A stretch of DNA of 64,000 bases from Doryteuthis pealeii (GCA_023376005.1 CM042150.1:78658079-78722078), one strand, 5' to 3'; positions 9,891 through 22,096 are shown, counted from the stretch's first letter. Numbers and translations are program-made. The notes: generated from the letters alone by a model not told the origin.

Positions 9891-10109
9891 GGATTATTTC
9901 ATGACATAAAATGAAGAATAAATTTAAGCAGAATATCATTTTTTAGATTATTTCATGACATAAAATGAAGAATAAATTTAAGCAGAATATCATTTTTTTG
10001 AAATTATTTCATGACATAAAACGAAGAATACATTTAAGCAGAATATCATTTTTGGATTATTTCATGACATAAAATGAAAAATAAATTTAAGCAGAATATC
10101 ATTTTTTTT
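9891..10109 (+). repeat. Minisatellite, 4 copies of about 55 bp
   Basis: Copies start at 9891, 9945, 10001 and 10054, each containing ATTATTTCATGACATAAAA and AAGCAGAATATCATTTTT. Differences are a handful of substitutions and T-run length, so the expansion is fairly recent. Confidence 0.95.
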
Positions 10110-10870
10110 ACCCCTGAAAACTTTCTTTTCATCTACTTTCTAATTATATTCATTCATACATACTGTAGCATAATGGTCGGGCCTTACTTGGGAACACCAT
10201 ATTTGTGGCCTTGTGTCAAACAGAAAGAAAGCTAAATAGATGTAGCATGATTCTGAGACCTTACCGGGTGGTCTCTTTGATGAATCGGTCCGAAACGAAA
10301 TAAAAACATAAACGAGATTTTTGGAGACATGAAGACGGGTTTTTGAAGGATTTCAGACTTCCTGACTGTTAACTGTTATTTGATCCGAACGGCCGTAAAC
10401 TCACAATGACCGTAGAAGGAATCGAATGATTAGAACGAATTGAATGCTCGACAATATTGGCTGATCTAGTGGAGTATTTAGCTTAATGTGATAGCATAAC
10501 TAAGGGAATGTGCACCGTTAGTTTCCCCGTTTATCCCAGTGCGTATCCATGACGAGGGGACCTCTTATTCCAGGTGACGTTCTGCCAGTATTTATCTTCT
10601 GTATATATGCTAATTTTCATTTTATTAGAATATTTGGTCAGTGTTTACTTCTAGGGGAAGTATACTGACAGATACTGACAAACACCTGTACAGAGAGATT
10701 GAAGAAATTCGAGGTCATGTCTTGTAGGCTTTCCAGTCGCCAGCGTAAACAGTGGCTTTTGTATTTAAAAGGAATTTCAAAAGTAAAAGTTTTAGATGTA
10801 GATCACTCAAGAATTGGACGTTAGCGTTTCCGTTGTACAAACTCATTTGTTATATTTTTTTTAATTTTAG
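10110..10870. other. No gene seen
   Basis: Less repetitive DNA. No frame or family I can support. Confidence 0.4.
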
Positions 10871-10874
10871 ATAT

Positions 10875-11241
10875 TTTTTTGTCTGTAACAAAAACTGCGT
10901 CACTTCTTACGTCACACTACGTAAAACGTCATAACATAGAATAAATTCACTCACAATTTGAACATGCAATGTTAGAGAGTCCTCATTGATTTTTTTAACA
11001 AGTTTTAATAAATACATACCTGGTATTATCTATCTATATATATAGTTTGTTTTATTTTAATATATATTTAAAGTTATCAGAACTAAGTTTCCATTTCAAT
11101 TTTTTTAATTTTACTCCTTTAATAAATTTGATGATTTTACTTTACTTATGATACAAACTCTCTGATATTAAATTTTCAACTCCCATCTCCTCAGGCAATA
11201 TTTATTTTACGTCGCCCAGACGGCGTTTTTTTATTTGCTAG
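10875..11241 (+). mobile_element. Helitron-like element family 2, 5'-truncated copy
   Basis: From GTCTGTAACAAAAACTGCGT it runs parallel to 32246-32593 for about 360 bp. It ends GTCGCCCAGACGGCG (imperfect hairpin), a short AT stretch, then CTAG followed by T, the CTRR|T pattern of Helitron 3' ends. The TC 5' end is missing. Non-autonomous; no Rep/helicase. Sequence just beyond CTAG is also similar in the two copies (about 14 of 17 bases), so the true boundary needs checking. Confidence 0.6.
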
Positions 11242-11467
11242 TTATAGTAATTCATTTTTCAATTGTTTTAAAAATTTCAGTTATTAAAGACACGTAATAG
11301 TTACACTGCATTTCTTCTCATTGTCCTTGGAATTTTGCAAGGAGAAACATTGACACGATTTATATTCAGAATTTTCCAAGCTTATGCACCATGAACGTCA
11401 ATTGATCTAACGAAAAAAAAGAAAAAGATTCACACTAAAAAGACAAAAAGACAACGATATTCTACAT

Positions 11468-11710
11468 AATATATTAATGATGCAGACTATGCAGATGATC
11501 TAGCTCTGCATACCCTGGGGCAGGCAACAAGAGGTATCAGATTGGTGGAATTGGAATCAAAGGAAGAATCAAGACCATCCATATCACAGCATTGTTAAGA
11601 TCGGCTAGAATACTCAGAAGAGTCCAGGAGATCCGAGTTGATTTTATATTAATCAGATTCCAGTGAAAGACTATCAGCTTATACTATTGAAAAACATTTG
11701 CAAGGAGAGA

Positions 11711-11760
<50 letters not shown>
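11468..11760 (+). pseudogene. Chimeric LINE remnant: LINE-Z YADD box fused to LINE-R tail
   Basis: 11479-11511 reads DADYADDLALH, the reverse-transcriptase YxDD catalytic box. QATRGI follows, and then within about 10 bases the reading moves, in another frame, to LINE-R C-terminal sequence IGIKGRIKTIHITALLRSAR and RILRRVQEIR. The copy ends with the LINE-R 3' UTR and (AAT)n at 11708-11760. The two parts come from different LINE families and are out of frame with each other, so this is an insertion or deletion junction and not a working protein. Confidence 0.75.
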
Positions 11761-11761
<1 letters not shown>

Positions 11762-12151
11762 TCACATTTTGCAAGTTTTGGGGTGGTAATCATAGGCAAT
11801 AGCTATGTTGAAATTGTTATTGTTTTAGTATATGTACTTTTAAGAAGCGACACAAAAAAACAGTCGCTTGTTTTCTAAGGATTAAGAAGTGTGTTGATGA
11901 TTATGATTCCCATATCCGATCACAAATGGTCACCGAATTGTTTGTTTTTTTCTCTGGAGTCAGAGATCCGCCTAACAGTCGCCCCACTAAAATCAGTTGT
12001 GTGCGCTTCGTAACAAGATGCCTGCAAGTCATTTATATCCACAACATCCATAAAGATTTAAATGATGCGATTTCTGCGATCAAAATCAGAATATATAAGT
12101 TGCTCTCGTTTATGGGGTGTCAAATTCTGCTTTATCACCGGAATTATTTAT

Positions 12152-12285
12152 AACCCTGTTTGTGGGTTCTAGAATACGCTGACTATATCTTCTGCAGATG
12201 ATTCGTTCTGGAGCTCCGGAGAGAATGGAATATCCCTTCATTGCCATTACTACCAGATATATTTACTGGGTCAAACAGACCAATT
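12152..12285 (+). repeat. SINE-D short-form fragment
   Basis: CTGTTTGTGGGTTCTAGAAT (head) and GTTCTGGAGCTCCGGAGAGA, CCCTTCATTGCCATTACT (core) in SINE-D order. Confidence 0.65.
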
Positions 12286-12642
12286 TGAAAATTCGATAGG
12301 CATATTATTTCCACTAAAAATCGTTTCTTGAAGCTAAAATTGTTTACTGGAAAATTATTATAAGTTATGTGAAACCATATAACTGCATACTGATTATTGC
12401 TGTTAGATAGGAATACGTGAAACCATTTAACTGAGTGCAAATTATTTGCATTAAGAATAAATAAGCTATGATTGCTTCCAAGGGATTATTATTATTGGTT
12501 ACTTAAAAGTATATAATTCTTTAAAATATTTGAAGCCATAGAGTTGTGTGCAAACTATTAGTATTACATATGAACTTTAACTGACTGAAGCTTATTTGTA
12601 TTATATAGGAATACTATGAGATAGGAATACTGTGCCCAAACA

Positions 12643-12643
<1 letters not shown>
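12286..12643. repeat. Degenerate array of ATAGGAATAC...CATATAACTG units
   Basis: AGATAGGAATACGTGAAACC and related phrases recur. It is the reverse orientation of the roughly 50-bp unit at 60428-61160. Confidence 0.55.
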
Positions 12644-12691
<48 letters not shown>

Positions 12692-12776
12692 TGCTCTTTT
12701 TGAGTTTTCACATCAGCATTAGCTGATGGTTTTTCACTGGAGTCTGAGTGACAGCAAGTCTCCTCTTGCACACAGC
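12644..12776 (-). mobile_element. LINE-R, 86-bp 3' tip with (AAT)n tail
   Basis: The - strand reads GAGACTTGCTGTCACTCAGA and GCTAATGCTGATGTGAAAAC, the LINE-R 3' UTR, then an (AAT)n tail at 12644-12690. Its 5' junction abuts the (AAT)n tail (12777-12819) of the next copy. Confidence 0.85.
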
Positions 12777-12821
<45 letters not shown>

Positions 12822-13340
12822 CACTTCAAATATTTCATAGCAGTGTTAACTGGAGTCTGTGTGAGAAAATCTCCTCATGTTTTCAGAAATCTTCTGAGTA
12901 TTCTGTCTGATTTGAACAGTACTTTGGTTTGGATTGTCTCGATTTTAGTTCTGAAAGTTTCTTTTCTAGGTCTTTGGGCACCGTTCCATGGACACAAAAG
13001 CACAAATAAAATCACCAACATCTTAACGTCCTATAGATTTTTCAGCTCTCTGTTAGTCCAGGTATTTTCGTAGCCTTATGCTTTGTTTTATTTTCAATCT
13101 GCGGTTACGTTGAACGGCAGAATCCACTAGATAATAAATTATTTTCTCTTATTAATTAACACTAGGCCTATTTCTCTGACCATGATTCAAACCTCAGTTT
13201 TTATTTCAAAATCCCAGAGAATTTTATGCGTCTCATTTTCAAGGACATATCCAGGTGTATGCATATACTATTTGCTAGCATGTCCAAAATTTATACATTG
13301 CACAATTCCCGGTGGATAACATTTACCAACCAGACATGCA
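12777..13340 (-). pseudogene. LINE-R 3' end, old copy, ORF decayed
   Basis: It carries its (AAT)n tail at 12777-12819 and, on the - strand, decayed C-terminal coding sequence. CCCAGAGAATTTTATGCGT at 13216-13234 matches 62283-62301 of the better copy, and TATGCATATAC near 13260 matches MHKP-coding sequence. Multiple stops and frameshifts. Confidence 0.8.
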
Positions 13341-13390
13341 TACTAGTTACTGGAAACCATATATCTCCTTGAAAATTACTAACCTCGGCA

Positions 13391-13446
13391 TTAAATAACC
13401 CAATAAGTGTTGATATACCATAAAACTAACCAAATAACAAACCAAA
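13391..13446 (+). repeat. Shared SINE/LINE 3' tail
   Basis: GGCATTAAATAACCCAATAAG...TTGATATACCATAAAACTA followed by an A/C-rich end. No SINE or LINE body is recognisable upstream. Confidence 0.7.
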
Positions 13447-13450
13447 ACTT

Positions 13451-13755
13451 TTAATCTTTGTCCACACATTTCCACGCCGGAACGAAATTGCCCATTTTTC
13501 ACTCAAAGTTTTCATTGTACCTGCAGGGTTCTGACTTCGGGGTTACATATCCGTTGCAAGTTTCTTTATCAGAGCTCGTATATTTTACATTAGTGAAAAT
13601 GACATGTACCGCTTCTTCTTCTTCTCAGAAAAAAACAACCACGAATCCGAAGTTGCACATTAAACAAACTTTTATCTGTCTTGTCTATTTATTCCGTTAG
13701 ATGATATCCACTTAGAGCCAACGTTAAATATCTGATGCTCTGATAAAATAGTGGG

Positions 13756-13805
<50 letters not shown>

Positions 13806-14990
13806 CAAGGCCGAAAAATAGGATTTCTATTTAAAAGTTTGACTCAGCACTTGTAATAGAATTTCTATGCTCTACTTGTGCAAGATTCGAATAAATCATT
13901 TCAAGTTTCGTTTGTTGAATCTTATTTTACAACTCCCGTAGGTTTTCTGTCTACGAGGAGAATACAAAGTGAACATTTCTGTTACTAAATCCTGCGTACA
14001 GATAATTTACGCGAATGTTAAAAAAGAGTCGCCTATGAAATCAGAACTCATGAACTTATTTTTTTAATAAAATTAGGGTGAAGTGATTTTATTATTTCGA
14101 ATGGAAAATTATATAATCAACAACCGTTGGTAGTTTTTTTTTTTTTTTTTTTTTTTTTTTTGACATATAACTTTTGTCGGGTCTTTTATTGTCGAATCAA
14201 GTGATTTTTATATCAGGTTGTTGTAGTACCTGTTGCAGCTTAAATAGTCACCCAACTAAGTATCGAACAGGGTCATCGTTGCTTCACTTCGGTGATTTAG
14301 CTACAACTGGTGCTTTTCTAGTCTTAATCATAATAGTAGTTATTTATGGGCGATACCGTAGGTAAATATTGGGACCCGTTGCATATTTTCACCATATTAG
14401 TCTTTTTTTGGAAAAATTCCAAAATTCCAAAATTTGTAAGGTTTTCGTGAAGGGTTTGATTTCCAATGAATAGTCAATTAATATTTCAACTGTGTAAACA
14501 TTTCTTAAAAATTAAAAATTTTATCTTTAAAAAAAATTACAAAATTTTATATCTTTTTTAAATTACAAATTTTACAGTTTTGAAAAATTACAAAGGTATC
14601 TTTTTTTAAAATAGTTATCTTCTTAAGTCACAGACAAATACATTGTTCCCACTATTGTGAAAAGTACTGAAAGTCTTTAAATGCCGCTACTTTTTGGTTC
14701 GTCATGAACTGTTCTGAACAGTTCCTAAATGGCGATCATGAAGCAAACGTTTGTTTTGTGTGAACAAGAGATAATCACAAGAGGGGGTGGGGTGATAAGA
14801 GATTTTTTCAGAACCTTATTCCCAGAGAGTATGTCTAGGAGAAAATGAATGATTTTTAGCCCACTTGAAAAAGACACAAGAAAAGCTCCGTATTTTGTTG
14901 ACCGATTTAGTTTAATGCTAAACTGGATCCTAACTTTGTATCCGTCAAGGTAGATAACTCAACATCAGTATATTTTTGCTTAACCGTATA
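13451..14990. other. No gene seen; (TA)n at 13756-13801, T28 run at 14134-14161
   Basis: Besides those two tracts I see unique-looking AT-rich DNA. Frames at 13458-13700 and 14174-14365 lack any recognisable feature. Confidence 0.4.
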
Positions 14991-15248
14991 AGTAAGTAAG
15001 TAAAGTCAACGGGGCGGCCTAAAGTCGGTATCAGCCAGTCAGTGAGGGAGTCTATCCCCTTTTTAATAACACTAGACCAAGGAGATTGTTTTTAGCATCT
15101 GAGGTGGAGCGCCACACCTACCATCAGCTCCTTACTTTACCACACAGATCCGTGTGCTACTCATACGCTGAGTTGGCGAGGACCGGTATCGAACTAGGAA
15201 CCTTGTGGTTTTAGCCGAACGCTCTACCGACTGAGCTAACCCGGCCCC
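14991..15248 (-). repeat. SINE-A, near full length
   Basis: The - strand begins GGGCCGGGTTAGCTCAGTCG (box A), GTTCGATACCGG (box B near 15185), CGTATGAGTAGCACACGGAT, then GGTGTGGCGCTCCACCTCAG, and ends GCCGCCCCGTTGACTTTACT. The 3' end is (ACTT)n. Confidence 0.92.
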
Positions 15249-16139
15249 ATAGTTGAAAATTTCCAAGCAACAATCCAAATCTATGCTATTATTTCTAATC
15301 TTTATACAATTTTTCTTCTGTTACTGGAAAATCAAGACATAAACATTTCTATTGTTTTTATATTTGTTGTATCAGGAATGACTACTAAGAGACTAAATGT
15401 TAACATTTTGATGACATTTATCAACTCATAAGTCCTCACACATACACAGATTGATGTTGCGCCTGCGTTTATTGCTATAATAAAAATGAGTCAGATAAAT
15501 AATTGTGCAGTATATGTAACGTCGAGAATAAATAATTTTATCATTATCCATGTGTTCGTGTTTCTGATAGTTTTTTTTAAATAGAACATAATTTCAGAAA
15601 TACATAGGTCAAATCCATGATTTCTCATAGGACCAAATGTCTTCGCTTAGAACTTCTGCAGAGGGTAGCTTAACGTCACGTCCCTAAGGCAGATATTCAG
15701 CTTCGGACAAAATAATAGAAACCTAGCTTTGTTCACGAAAATAAATAACGTCAGACAATAAAAAATGATTTAAGTCTACAAGGACCCAGCGTGCCTATTT
15801 TTCTTTGTACGGTGAATCAAACATCAAATTTCACTTTTGACTTCAAACAATAAAACAGACATTCTTTTTCTTTTCCAAACAAGACGCGGAATCGCAGAAG
15901 TTAATATATGAACTTATCGACGGTGACCTTGTCAAAAATATAATAGAAAACAAATTTGATTTATTCCAGGGTCTATATGAGAGTGCAGCGCGGATTAACT
16001 TCTTGAATCGAAGGAGAAGACAAAAAAAAAATGGTTATGAGCATTGTAATTCGGATGTGCTCTTCTGTATACGGTACGTCTTTTCTCTCTCGATAACTCA
16101 TTATCATCCTATGATGATAAATATATTGGGCGTACAAGT
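15249..16139. other. No gene seen
   Basis: Unique-looking sequence; no family or frame is supported. Confidence 0.4.
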
Positions 16140-16143
16140 ATGA

Positions 16144-16248
16144 TTACTCCAAACACACACACAGACACACTCACACACAGACTCAGATACATACATACAC
16201 AAGAAGACATATATATGTATAAATACATATTGTGTGTGTGTGTGTGTG

Positions 16249-16302
<54 letters not shown>

Positions 16303-16470
16303 CGCGCGCGTGTGTGTGTGTGTTATGTTTGGAATAAAACTTGACGGAATGAGAAAATTCAAATTGTCTTCTTTCTCTATCAAGATAGCTTCAAAATAGA
16401 AGATTATGAAGCAGATAAAGCTATCCTCACTACGAAACATATCAATTTATTTTCTGCATGGTCCTCCTTT

Positions 16471-16528
<58 letters not shown>

Positions 16529-16563
16529 GAAGAGAGATAATCTAAGTGGACAATCTCCAATTG

Positions 16564-16607
<44 letters not shown>

Positions 16608-16653
16608 GATGAATTGTAAAAAAGAGATGAAATGAATTTAATCACATACACAG

Positions 16654-16740
<87 letters not shown>

Positions 16741-16819
16741 CAGATTGCGCTGTTAAATATATCAATAGATTTATAAGCAGTGATACTTAATATATAGATA
16801 TAAAAAGCTGTAATAACGA

Positions 16820-16850
<31 letters not shown>

Positions 16851-16855
16851 TATAT

Positions 16856-16905
<50 letters not shown>
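16144..16905. repeat. Cluster of five AC/GT and AT microsatellites
   Basis: Arrays at about 16144-16200 and 16230-16325 (CA then GT), 16475-16525 (AT), 16566-16606 (AT), 16650-16738 (AC then AT) and 16820-16902 (AC then AT). The AC-to-AT transitions make compound arrays. All frames here are artefacts. Confidence 0.93.
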
Positions 16906-16906
<1 letters not shown>

Positions 16907-17840
16907 CAAACATATATCAAGTAGATGTACACAGACAAGATTGATAGTGTTCGATAGGTAGATTTTCACTATTTTGTTCATTTCACACATGTTTTTTTTT
17001 TCTTTTTCGGGATTTGTGTACTGCTTAGCAAACTAGATCCACATAGACACTGCTTGTAAATGGTTTCACAAGTTGTCAAAGAACAGCTAAACAAGTTAGG
17101 AAGGTTAGGCAGATTTTAATAGATGATGAAATAGAAAAAACAGGAGAAATTGTTAGTTTTTTTTTCAATGTCTGTTATAAACGGAAGTCCTCAGTACTAG
17201 TAAAGTCAAATTTCAATAGGATGAGTATCATTTTCCAAAGTACTTTAATTCTGGGACGTCCATATTAGAGGTGTGGTGATTCTTTCCCAGAAATAAAAAT
17301 TGACCTTATGTCAAATCCTACCCGTGGCGGAAGCGTTGCGTAAATACATACTTTATATTTCAAGGATTCACTCCTCTAGAAATGTTAAAACAGCATGCTG
17401 CACTGCTTGACATTCACGTCGGAAGCTCTAATATAAAGATTTTTTAGTGTTTGAGTGTGAATCTGAAGACAGTACCGAGCATTTAAAAAAAATTGGATGA
17501 GTCCAATTCGGATTATGTAGTTACTGCAAATTAAGAGCCTTACTCTGAACCTTACTATTTTGTTGATAAGATATAGGCCACGCTTACCAACGATCAAAGC
17601 AATCCAAGCAAGTCATTTAGGTCCATATGTTACATAATCTATGCATAGATTATTGTCAACCGCTGTATTTCTGAAGGGATGTCCCCTTTTCATATCACGG
17701 GCGGGACTTTCCATGGAATATTACAGAAAGCCCGCGAAATACGTTGGACCCTGGTTGGCTCTCAGTTTCAGCTTGGACGTCAGGCAGATAAAGCCTTAGC
17801 TGGAGCTCCCTGCATACGCGCGCTATGTTAGTTAGATGAA
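16906..17840. other. No gene seen
   Basis: Unique-looking DNA without supported features. Confidence 0.4.
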
Positions 17841-17844
17841 TATG

Positions 17845-18370
17845 TTTAGTTAAGTGAATAAAAGCTTACATAAATGATATGGTTTTGTGGTTGATGAATG
17901 TCTTGGCAACAAGACTGATCTAGAAGAAGAAATGAATTAAGTGCAACCGACCACCAAGACGAAGTCCAGACGCTAGAAGATGAACGTAAGATACCAAAGA
18001 TGAGCAGAAGAATAGATGTAAGGAAAGAAAGGGTATACAACACATAACCTGGGACATTAGAATATCTGAGATTGTTATCAGGTTGCTAGTATACCAAGAC
18101 ATTCGGTATTTCTCATACAAGATGAGAAATGACATTTTTTAGAACACACCCTGAAGACAAGAGAAAATATCGTGCTGCAAAGTTTTTCAATAAATTCAAG
18201 CATTCCCCCTAACCGAACATGCTTTACTTTTTCTTAGATGAGTAACTTTTCTGCAAGGTGTGAAAATCCTAGAACAACCGTTGTCTTACTCTGTTCCCTC
18301 ACAATGTTTCTATCATGATGAAAAGCAACACGATACCTACATATTTTCTGGAGGACGTAATGCTGTTCTG
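17845..18370 (+). pseudogene. Mariner/Tc1-superfamily-like transposase remnant
   Basis: Across several frameshifts and stops the + strand reads DIRISEIVIR, QDIRYFSYKMRND, KYRAAKFFNKFKHSP, then FFLDE near 18230, a basic N-terminal DNA-binding-like part followed by an SDEK-type catalytic segment. After that QNN-like and PHNVSIMMK phrases follow. This order matches a cephalopod mariner-like transposase family that I recall. Internal stops and frameshifts (near 17930, 18143 and 18240) make it non-functional. No terminal inverted repeats were found by eye. Confidence 0.6.
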
Positions 18371-18499
18371 GATCGAGAATATGACTGCTCAAAGACCTAC
18401 GTATGGCAAGAGAACTCTGCGCTATACTGTATAAACAGGAGAACGAATGAGAGAAGGAAAACAAGTTAGACAGAGGAGAATAAGTTTATGCGTGTGAAA

Positions 18500-18565
18500 G
18501 AGAAATAGAAAAAAGGGAGGGAGAGAGAGTTAGAGAGAGAGAGAGGGAGAGAGGAGAGGGGATGG
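18500..18565. repeat. Purine-rich GAGA low-complexity tract
   Basis: GA-rich run with G interruptions. Confidence 0.8.
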
Positions 18566-18569
18566 AGGA

Positions 18570-19030
18570 CGATTGAGACAGATATGATGAAAGAGTTGTT
18601 GAAAGAACTTAGAGATGAATGTGAGGAACATTGAGTAGGTTTTACGTTTTATGCCAAAAGCTTTCACGTGAATATACGGGAAGTTCAATAAGTATATCGG
18701 AAATGCAACTTGTTCTGCCCTGGGGAAATTATAGATGCTACGTATATGCACATGGGTTAGGAGCGAATCTCAAAACCTCTAGCTTTTTGTTAATTACTTA
18801 AAGAAATCAGAGTTTTTTTTGTTAACCATGTTCCTTTCCTTTAATATTGTGTAAACTTATAGATATTTTGGTTTGCCTTTTAGTTATATGACTATCATTA
18901 ATTAACTACGTCAGTAATCCATTAGTTGCTTTAAACCTTGGTAAACGTGTTTATTTACGAGTGAGCACTGAAAAGTTCTCGGCCTAATTGAAAATGCCAT
19001 GCATTAGATCTTTGAATCACAAATTAAATG
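18570..19030. other. No gene seen
   Basis: AT-rich DNA without a supported feature. Confidence 0.35.
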
Positions 19031-19031
19031 T

Positions 19032-19062
<31 letters not shown>

Positions 19063-19100
19063 CACACACATTACACACACACACACGCACACCACACACA

Positions 19101-19168
<68 letters not shown>
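19032..19168. repeat. (TA)n-(CA)n-(TA)n compound microsatellite
   Basis: TA, interrupted CA, then TA runs that end exactly at the SINE-B 3' end (19169). Confidence 0.93.
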
Positions 19169-19169
<1 letters not shown>

Positions 19170-19380
19170 TAACCCCTCCACACGAGTGGTATGAGACAAA
19201 GGCCTATTAATAGGTTTGAATTCTGAGTTTTCATTTTCCTCGGCTGGTTTCTTAACAGAGGTTAAAGAGCCCACTCTTTCTTACTATTTATCCAGAGATG
19301 GAGGGAGAATAGTTGGATGCATACCTTTGTCCAGGATTTGCACTTGTGTAGCCGAGTGTAATTCATACGACATCACACAT
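19169..19380 (-). repeat. SINE-B with (TA)n at its 3' end
   Basis: The + strand reads CTAACCCCTCCACACGAG, GGTTAAAGAGCCCACTC and GAGATGGAGGGAGAATAG, then a degraded B-box region CCAGGATTTGCAC. On the - strand the tRNA head lies at about 19380 and the 3' end joins the AT array. Confidence 0.85.
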
Positions 19381-19755
19381 TTCAATAAATGGCATTGTTA
19401 TGCACTCACGTGTGTGAAACAAACAACAGAGATTGTCACTTGATCCCGATGACAGAAAAATAGCAAAGAGAAAAAAAAAAACACCCGTTTATTTCCTGAT
19501 ATTAAATCTTCTTCAGTCCGATCTCAAAGGGAATACGTGGTGTGGCTTATCTAGTCGATGGACGAAAAGAGACATTGTTTCATTTATCAGACCGATTGGT
19601 CTGGGGCCTGAAGTCCCATACTACTCGACTTTGCACTTCGAATCTTGGTTCCAACTGACTCTGCAATCCCACGTGGCTACCCCTCGCCAAGTAAGTATTT
19701 CTATTATCAACTCGTCATACGTTTGCAACACACACCACACACACACACACACATA

Positions 19756-19807
<52 letters not shown>

Positions 19808-20421
19808 GTAATCCCAAAGTTTAAGTTTCAAAAGTGGTTTGAAATAAGAGAAAAAATTATTTCTGATTGACAGTTATGTTTAAATCAATTTAAAGTTTAA
19901 ACATGCATTTTGAATCTAGTTGTTGTTGCAAACTCTCTACACTATTAGAGGATTTTTTAGCATTCATGCACGACTTGCCATGCACTTCCATTAATTGGTG
20001 ATGAATTTCAAGCCTTTTGCATTTAAAAAGCGAATAACTGCGTGTACTTCAAATAATTACAACTGGAGAATTTAAAGAAGATATTAAAATCCTTATGTAA
20101 GATTTCTAAGTATGGTAACGTTTGACCTAAATTGACTTTAAATTTATAAAGAGCCAAGATGTTGGCCAAGATGGCTGCTTATGAAACGTAACATGCAAAT
20201 ACATTTCTCATTCTGAATTCATCCTCTTTCTCTCGTTCTACACTCACAAACATATATAACGTGAAGGTAAGCTAGATATACGTAGAGAGGGGGAAAGTAA
20301 CAGGCAGAATGTGAAGTAATAGACAAGTCAGGTGTTGACTTAATTGCAAATTACGACTAATCAGAACCAGTTAAAATGGATTTTTTAAAAACATAACTCA
20401 ATCCTAAAAATAAGGAATAAT
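19381..20421. other. No gene seen; (AC)n-(AT)n array at 19729-19804
   Basis: The 107-codon frame at 19433-19756 runs into the AC array and shows no recognisable domain. The rest looks unique. Confidence 0.4.
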
Positions 20422-20451
20422 TTAGTATAACCTTCGTGTCATTAAACTAAC

Positions 20452-20640
20452 CGTATTAAAAGCCTTTGGCAGACGCAGATTCAACTTCACTTCCATTCTG
20501 TCATTCGAGTCAGCGAAAAACTGACAGTTTTCAAGCACCGTTGACACTGTGTCTACGTCCTCACTTAGGTGCATTTGCTCTATGATATTAATTAATAAAT
20601 ATAGCAAACTACCAATAGAACATACACCAAGGAATCTCAT
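20452..20640 (-). CDS. Candidate first coding exon of a secreted protein
   Basis: Seen: an ATG at 20640 in ACCATGA context, then exactly 63 codons to ACG|GTTAGT, a good 5' splice-site match, at 20452/20451. The N-terminus, MRFLGVCSIGSLLYLLINII, looks like a signal peptide: a basic residue at position 2, then a hydrophobic core. A hydrophilic mixed-composition stretch follows with CQFFADSNDRMEVKLNLRLP near the end. Composition is not repeat-like, unlike most frames in the window, and it lies in a stretch free of known repeats. Against it: no downstream exon, no promoter and no family recognised; without splicing the frame runs on to 20422. An upstream ATG 14 nt before the start opens a 4-codon frame overlapping it. 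Treat it as a hypothesis. Confidence 0.27.
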
Positions 20641-20850
20641 GGTTCGATCATGGTTCTCAATAACTCAGCGCATGAATAGCACAGATTGGATAATTGATAT
20701 GTGTGGTAAAGCATTTGGGAAAGAAGGTATGGAGTTTCTCCTCAGAAAAAAAACAATCTTTTTGGTCTAGGACAAGATAAAATGGGATAGAACGCCTCGA
20801 TTTACAGCTGATACCTACATTAGACCAATAAGCCAAAACTACTACTACAT

Positions 20851-20861
20851 TATAATATATA

Positions 20862-20914
<53 letters not shown>

Positions 20915-21017
20915 CAATAGTAATTATATTATGGATTTGGACTCATAACTTAAAGTTTCATGGTTACGCAATCCTCAGATGACTCAAATGGTTGAGATCT
21001 TAAAAACCAATAGTCAA

Positions 21018-21072
<55 letters not shown>

Positions 21073-21273
21073 ATGATATTAATGATGATATTGATGCTTT
21101 CTTTTTTAGGTAAACAATAAATGATCTCATCTTTACATCACAACGTTGGGTCAGCAGAAACTCTTTGTTAAGTAAAGATTTATAAGAACGTATCGCAGAA
21201 AAAAATGCAATCGAATGAACGGATCTTCACTATGTGTTTGCTGCTTATATTATATATATATATAATATATATA

Positions 21274-21321
<48 letters not shown>

Positions 21322-21484
21322 ATGAATTAATTGTCGGAAATTTTTTTCTTTTGTAAACCAAGTACTTCCAGTTCTATTCTGAAACATTATTAAAACACCC
21401 TTCACAATGGTTCAGAAGAGATATTTGTAAAAGCTATTTCACAAAAATATTTCAAAAATTTTCTAAAAAATTATATTCGCAGAA

Positions 21485-21537
<53 letters not shown>
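20851..21537. repeat. Cluster of four (AT)n arrays
   Basis: Arrays at about 20851-20911, 21020-21070, 21247-21316 and 21489-21537, separated by short unique spacers. Confidence 0.93.
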
Positions 21538-21540
<3 letters not shown>

Positions 21541-21548
21541 TACAAGGA

Positions 21549-21775
21549 TATACCTACACAAGGATGTTGCGTGCTTACTTAAACAAATCTTGGACACAGC
21601 ACTCCACAAGTAAACAGCATCTTATTACACAAACCCTCAAAGTGAGGCGAACAAGTTGCTGGAGTTGGAGAAGCAAGGTCGAGCTAGACCTTCTCCCGTG
21701 GACACCTAGAAAAACCGACATCAATTAACTGTGCGGAAGACCTCCTAGGGGCGATGACCAATAGGGGTGTTTGTA
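21549..21775 (+). pseudogene. LINE-Z C-terminal remnant
   Basis: The + strand reads YTRMLRAYLNKSW from about 21552, then QVRR-type sequence (TLKVRRTSCWSWRS), LDLLPWTPRKTD and LCGRPPRGDDQ with a stop. In the intact family the order is NYTRMLRA, NKSW, RRxRxAGHCWRS, LLLWTPxHG and DLPxAMNDR, so this is the thumb/C-terminal part of a YADD-type LINE reverse transcriptase. It is short, 5'-truncated at an AT array, and inactive. Confidence 0.7.
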
Positions 21776-21780
21776 GGTAG

Positions 21781-21836
21781 AGAGACAGACAGACAGACAG
21801 ACACAGACACAGACACAGAGACACAGAGACACAGAG
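21781..21836. repeat. (ACAG)n/(ACAGAG)n tract
   Basis: AGAC and ACAGAGAC units. Confidence 0.85.
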
Positions 21837-22096
21837 TCATGCATATCCATGCTGCTAGCACAAACTGATGAAGATGCTAACTAAAATTCGTTGTCACTAA
21901 GTGGGTGTACGATTCTTTTGGCCTTGTACAGAACTACGTTAAAGATAATGAATATGAAGAAGCGCCTCGCGGTCAGGTATTGATTAATGGGCTGTTCTCG
22001 TAAATAATGAATGAGTTGTCCTATCCTTATCCATACGTTTAGTCTTGTGCTACAATTTAACCTAGTAAACAACCTCACGAGTAGCAGCTTTTATAT

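Noticed and set aside
9891..10109. CRISPR-like array
   Set aside because: The whole 55-bp unit repeats without unique spacers, and the DNA is animal.
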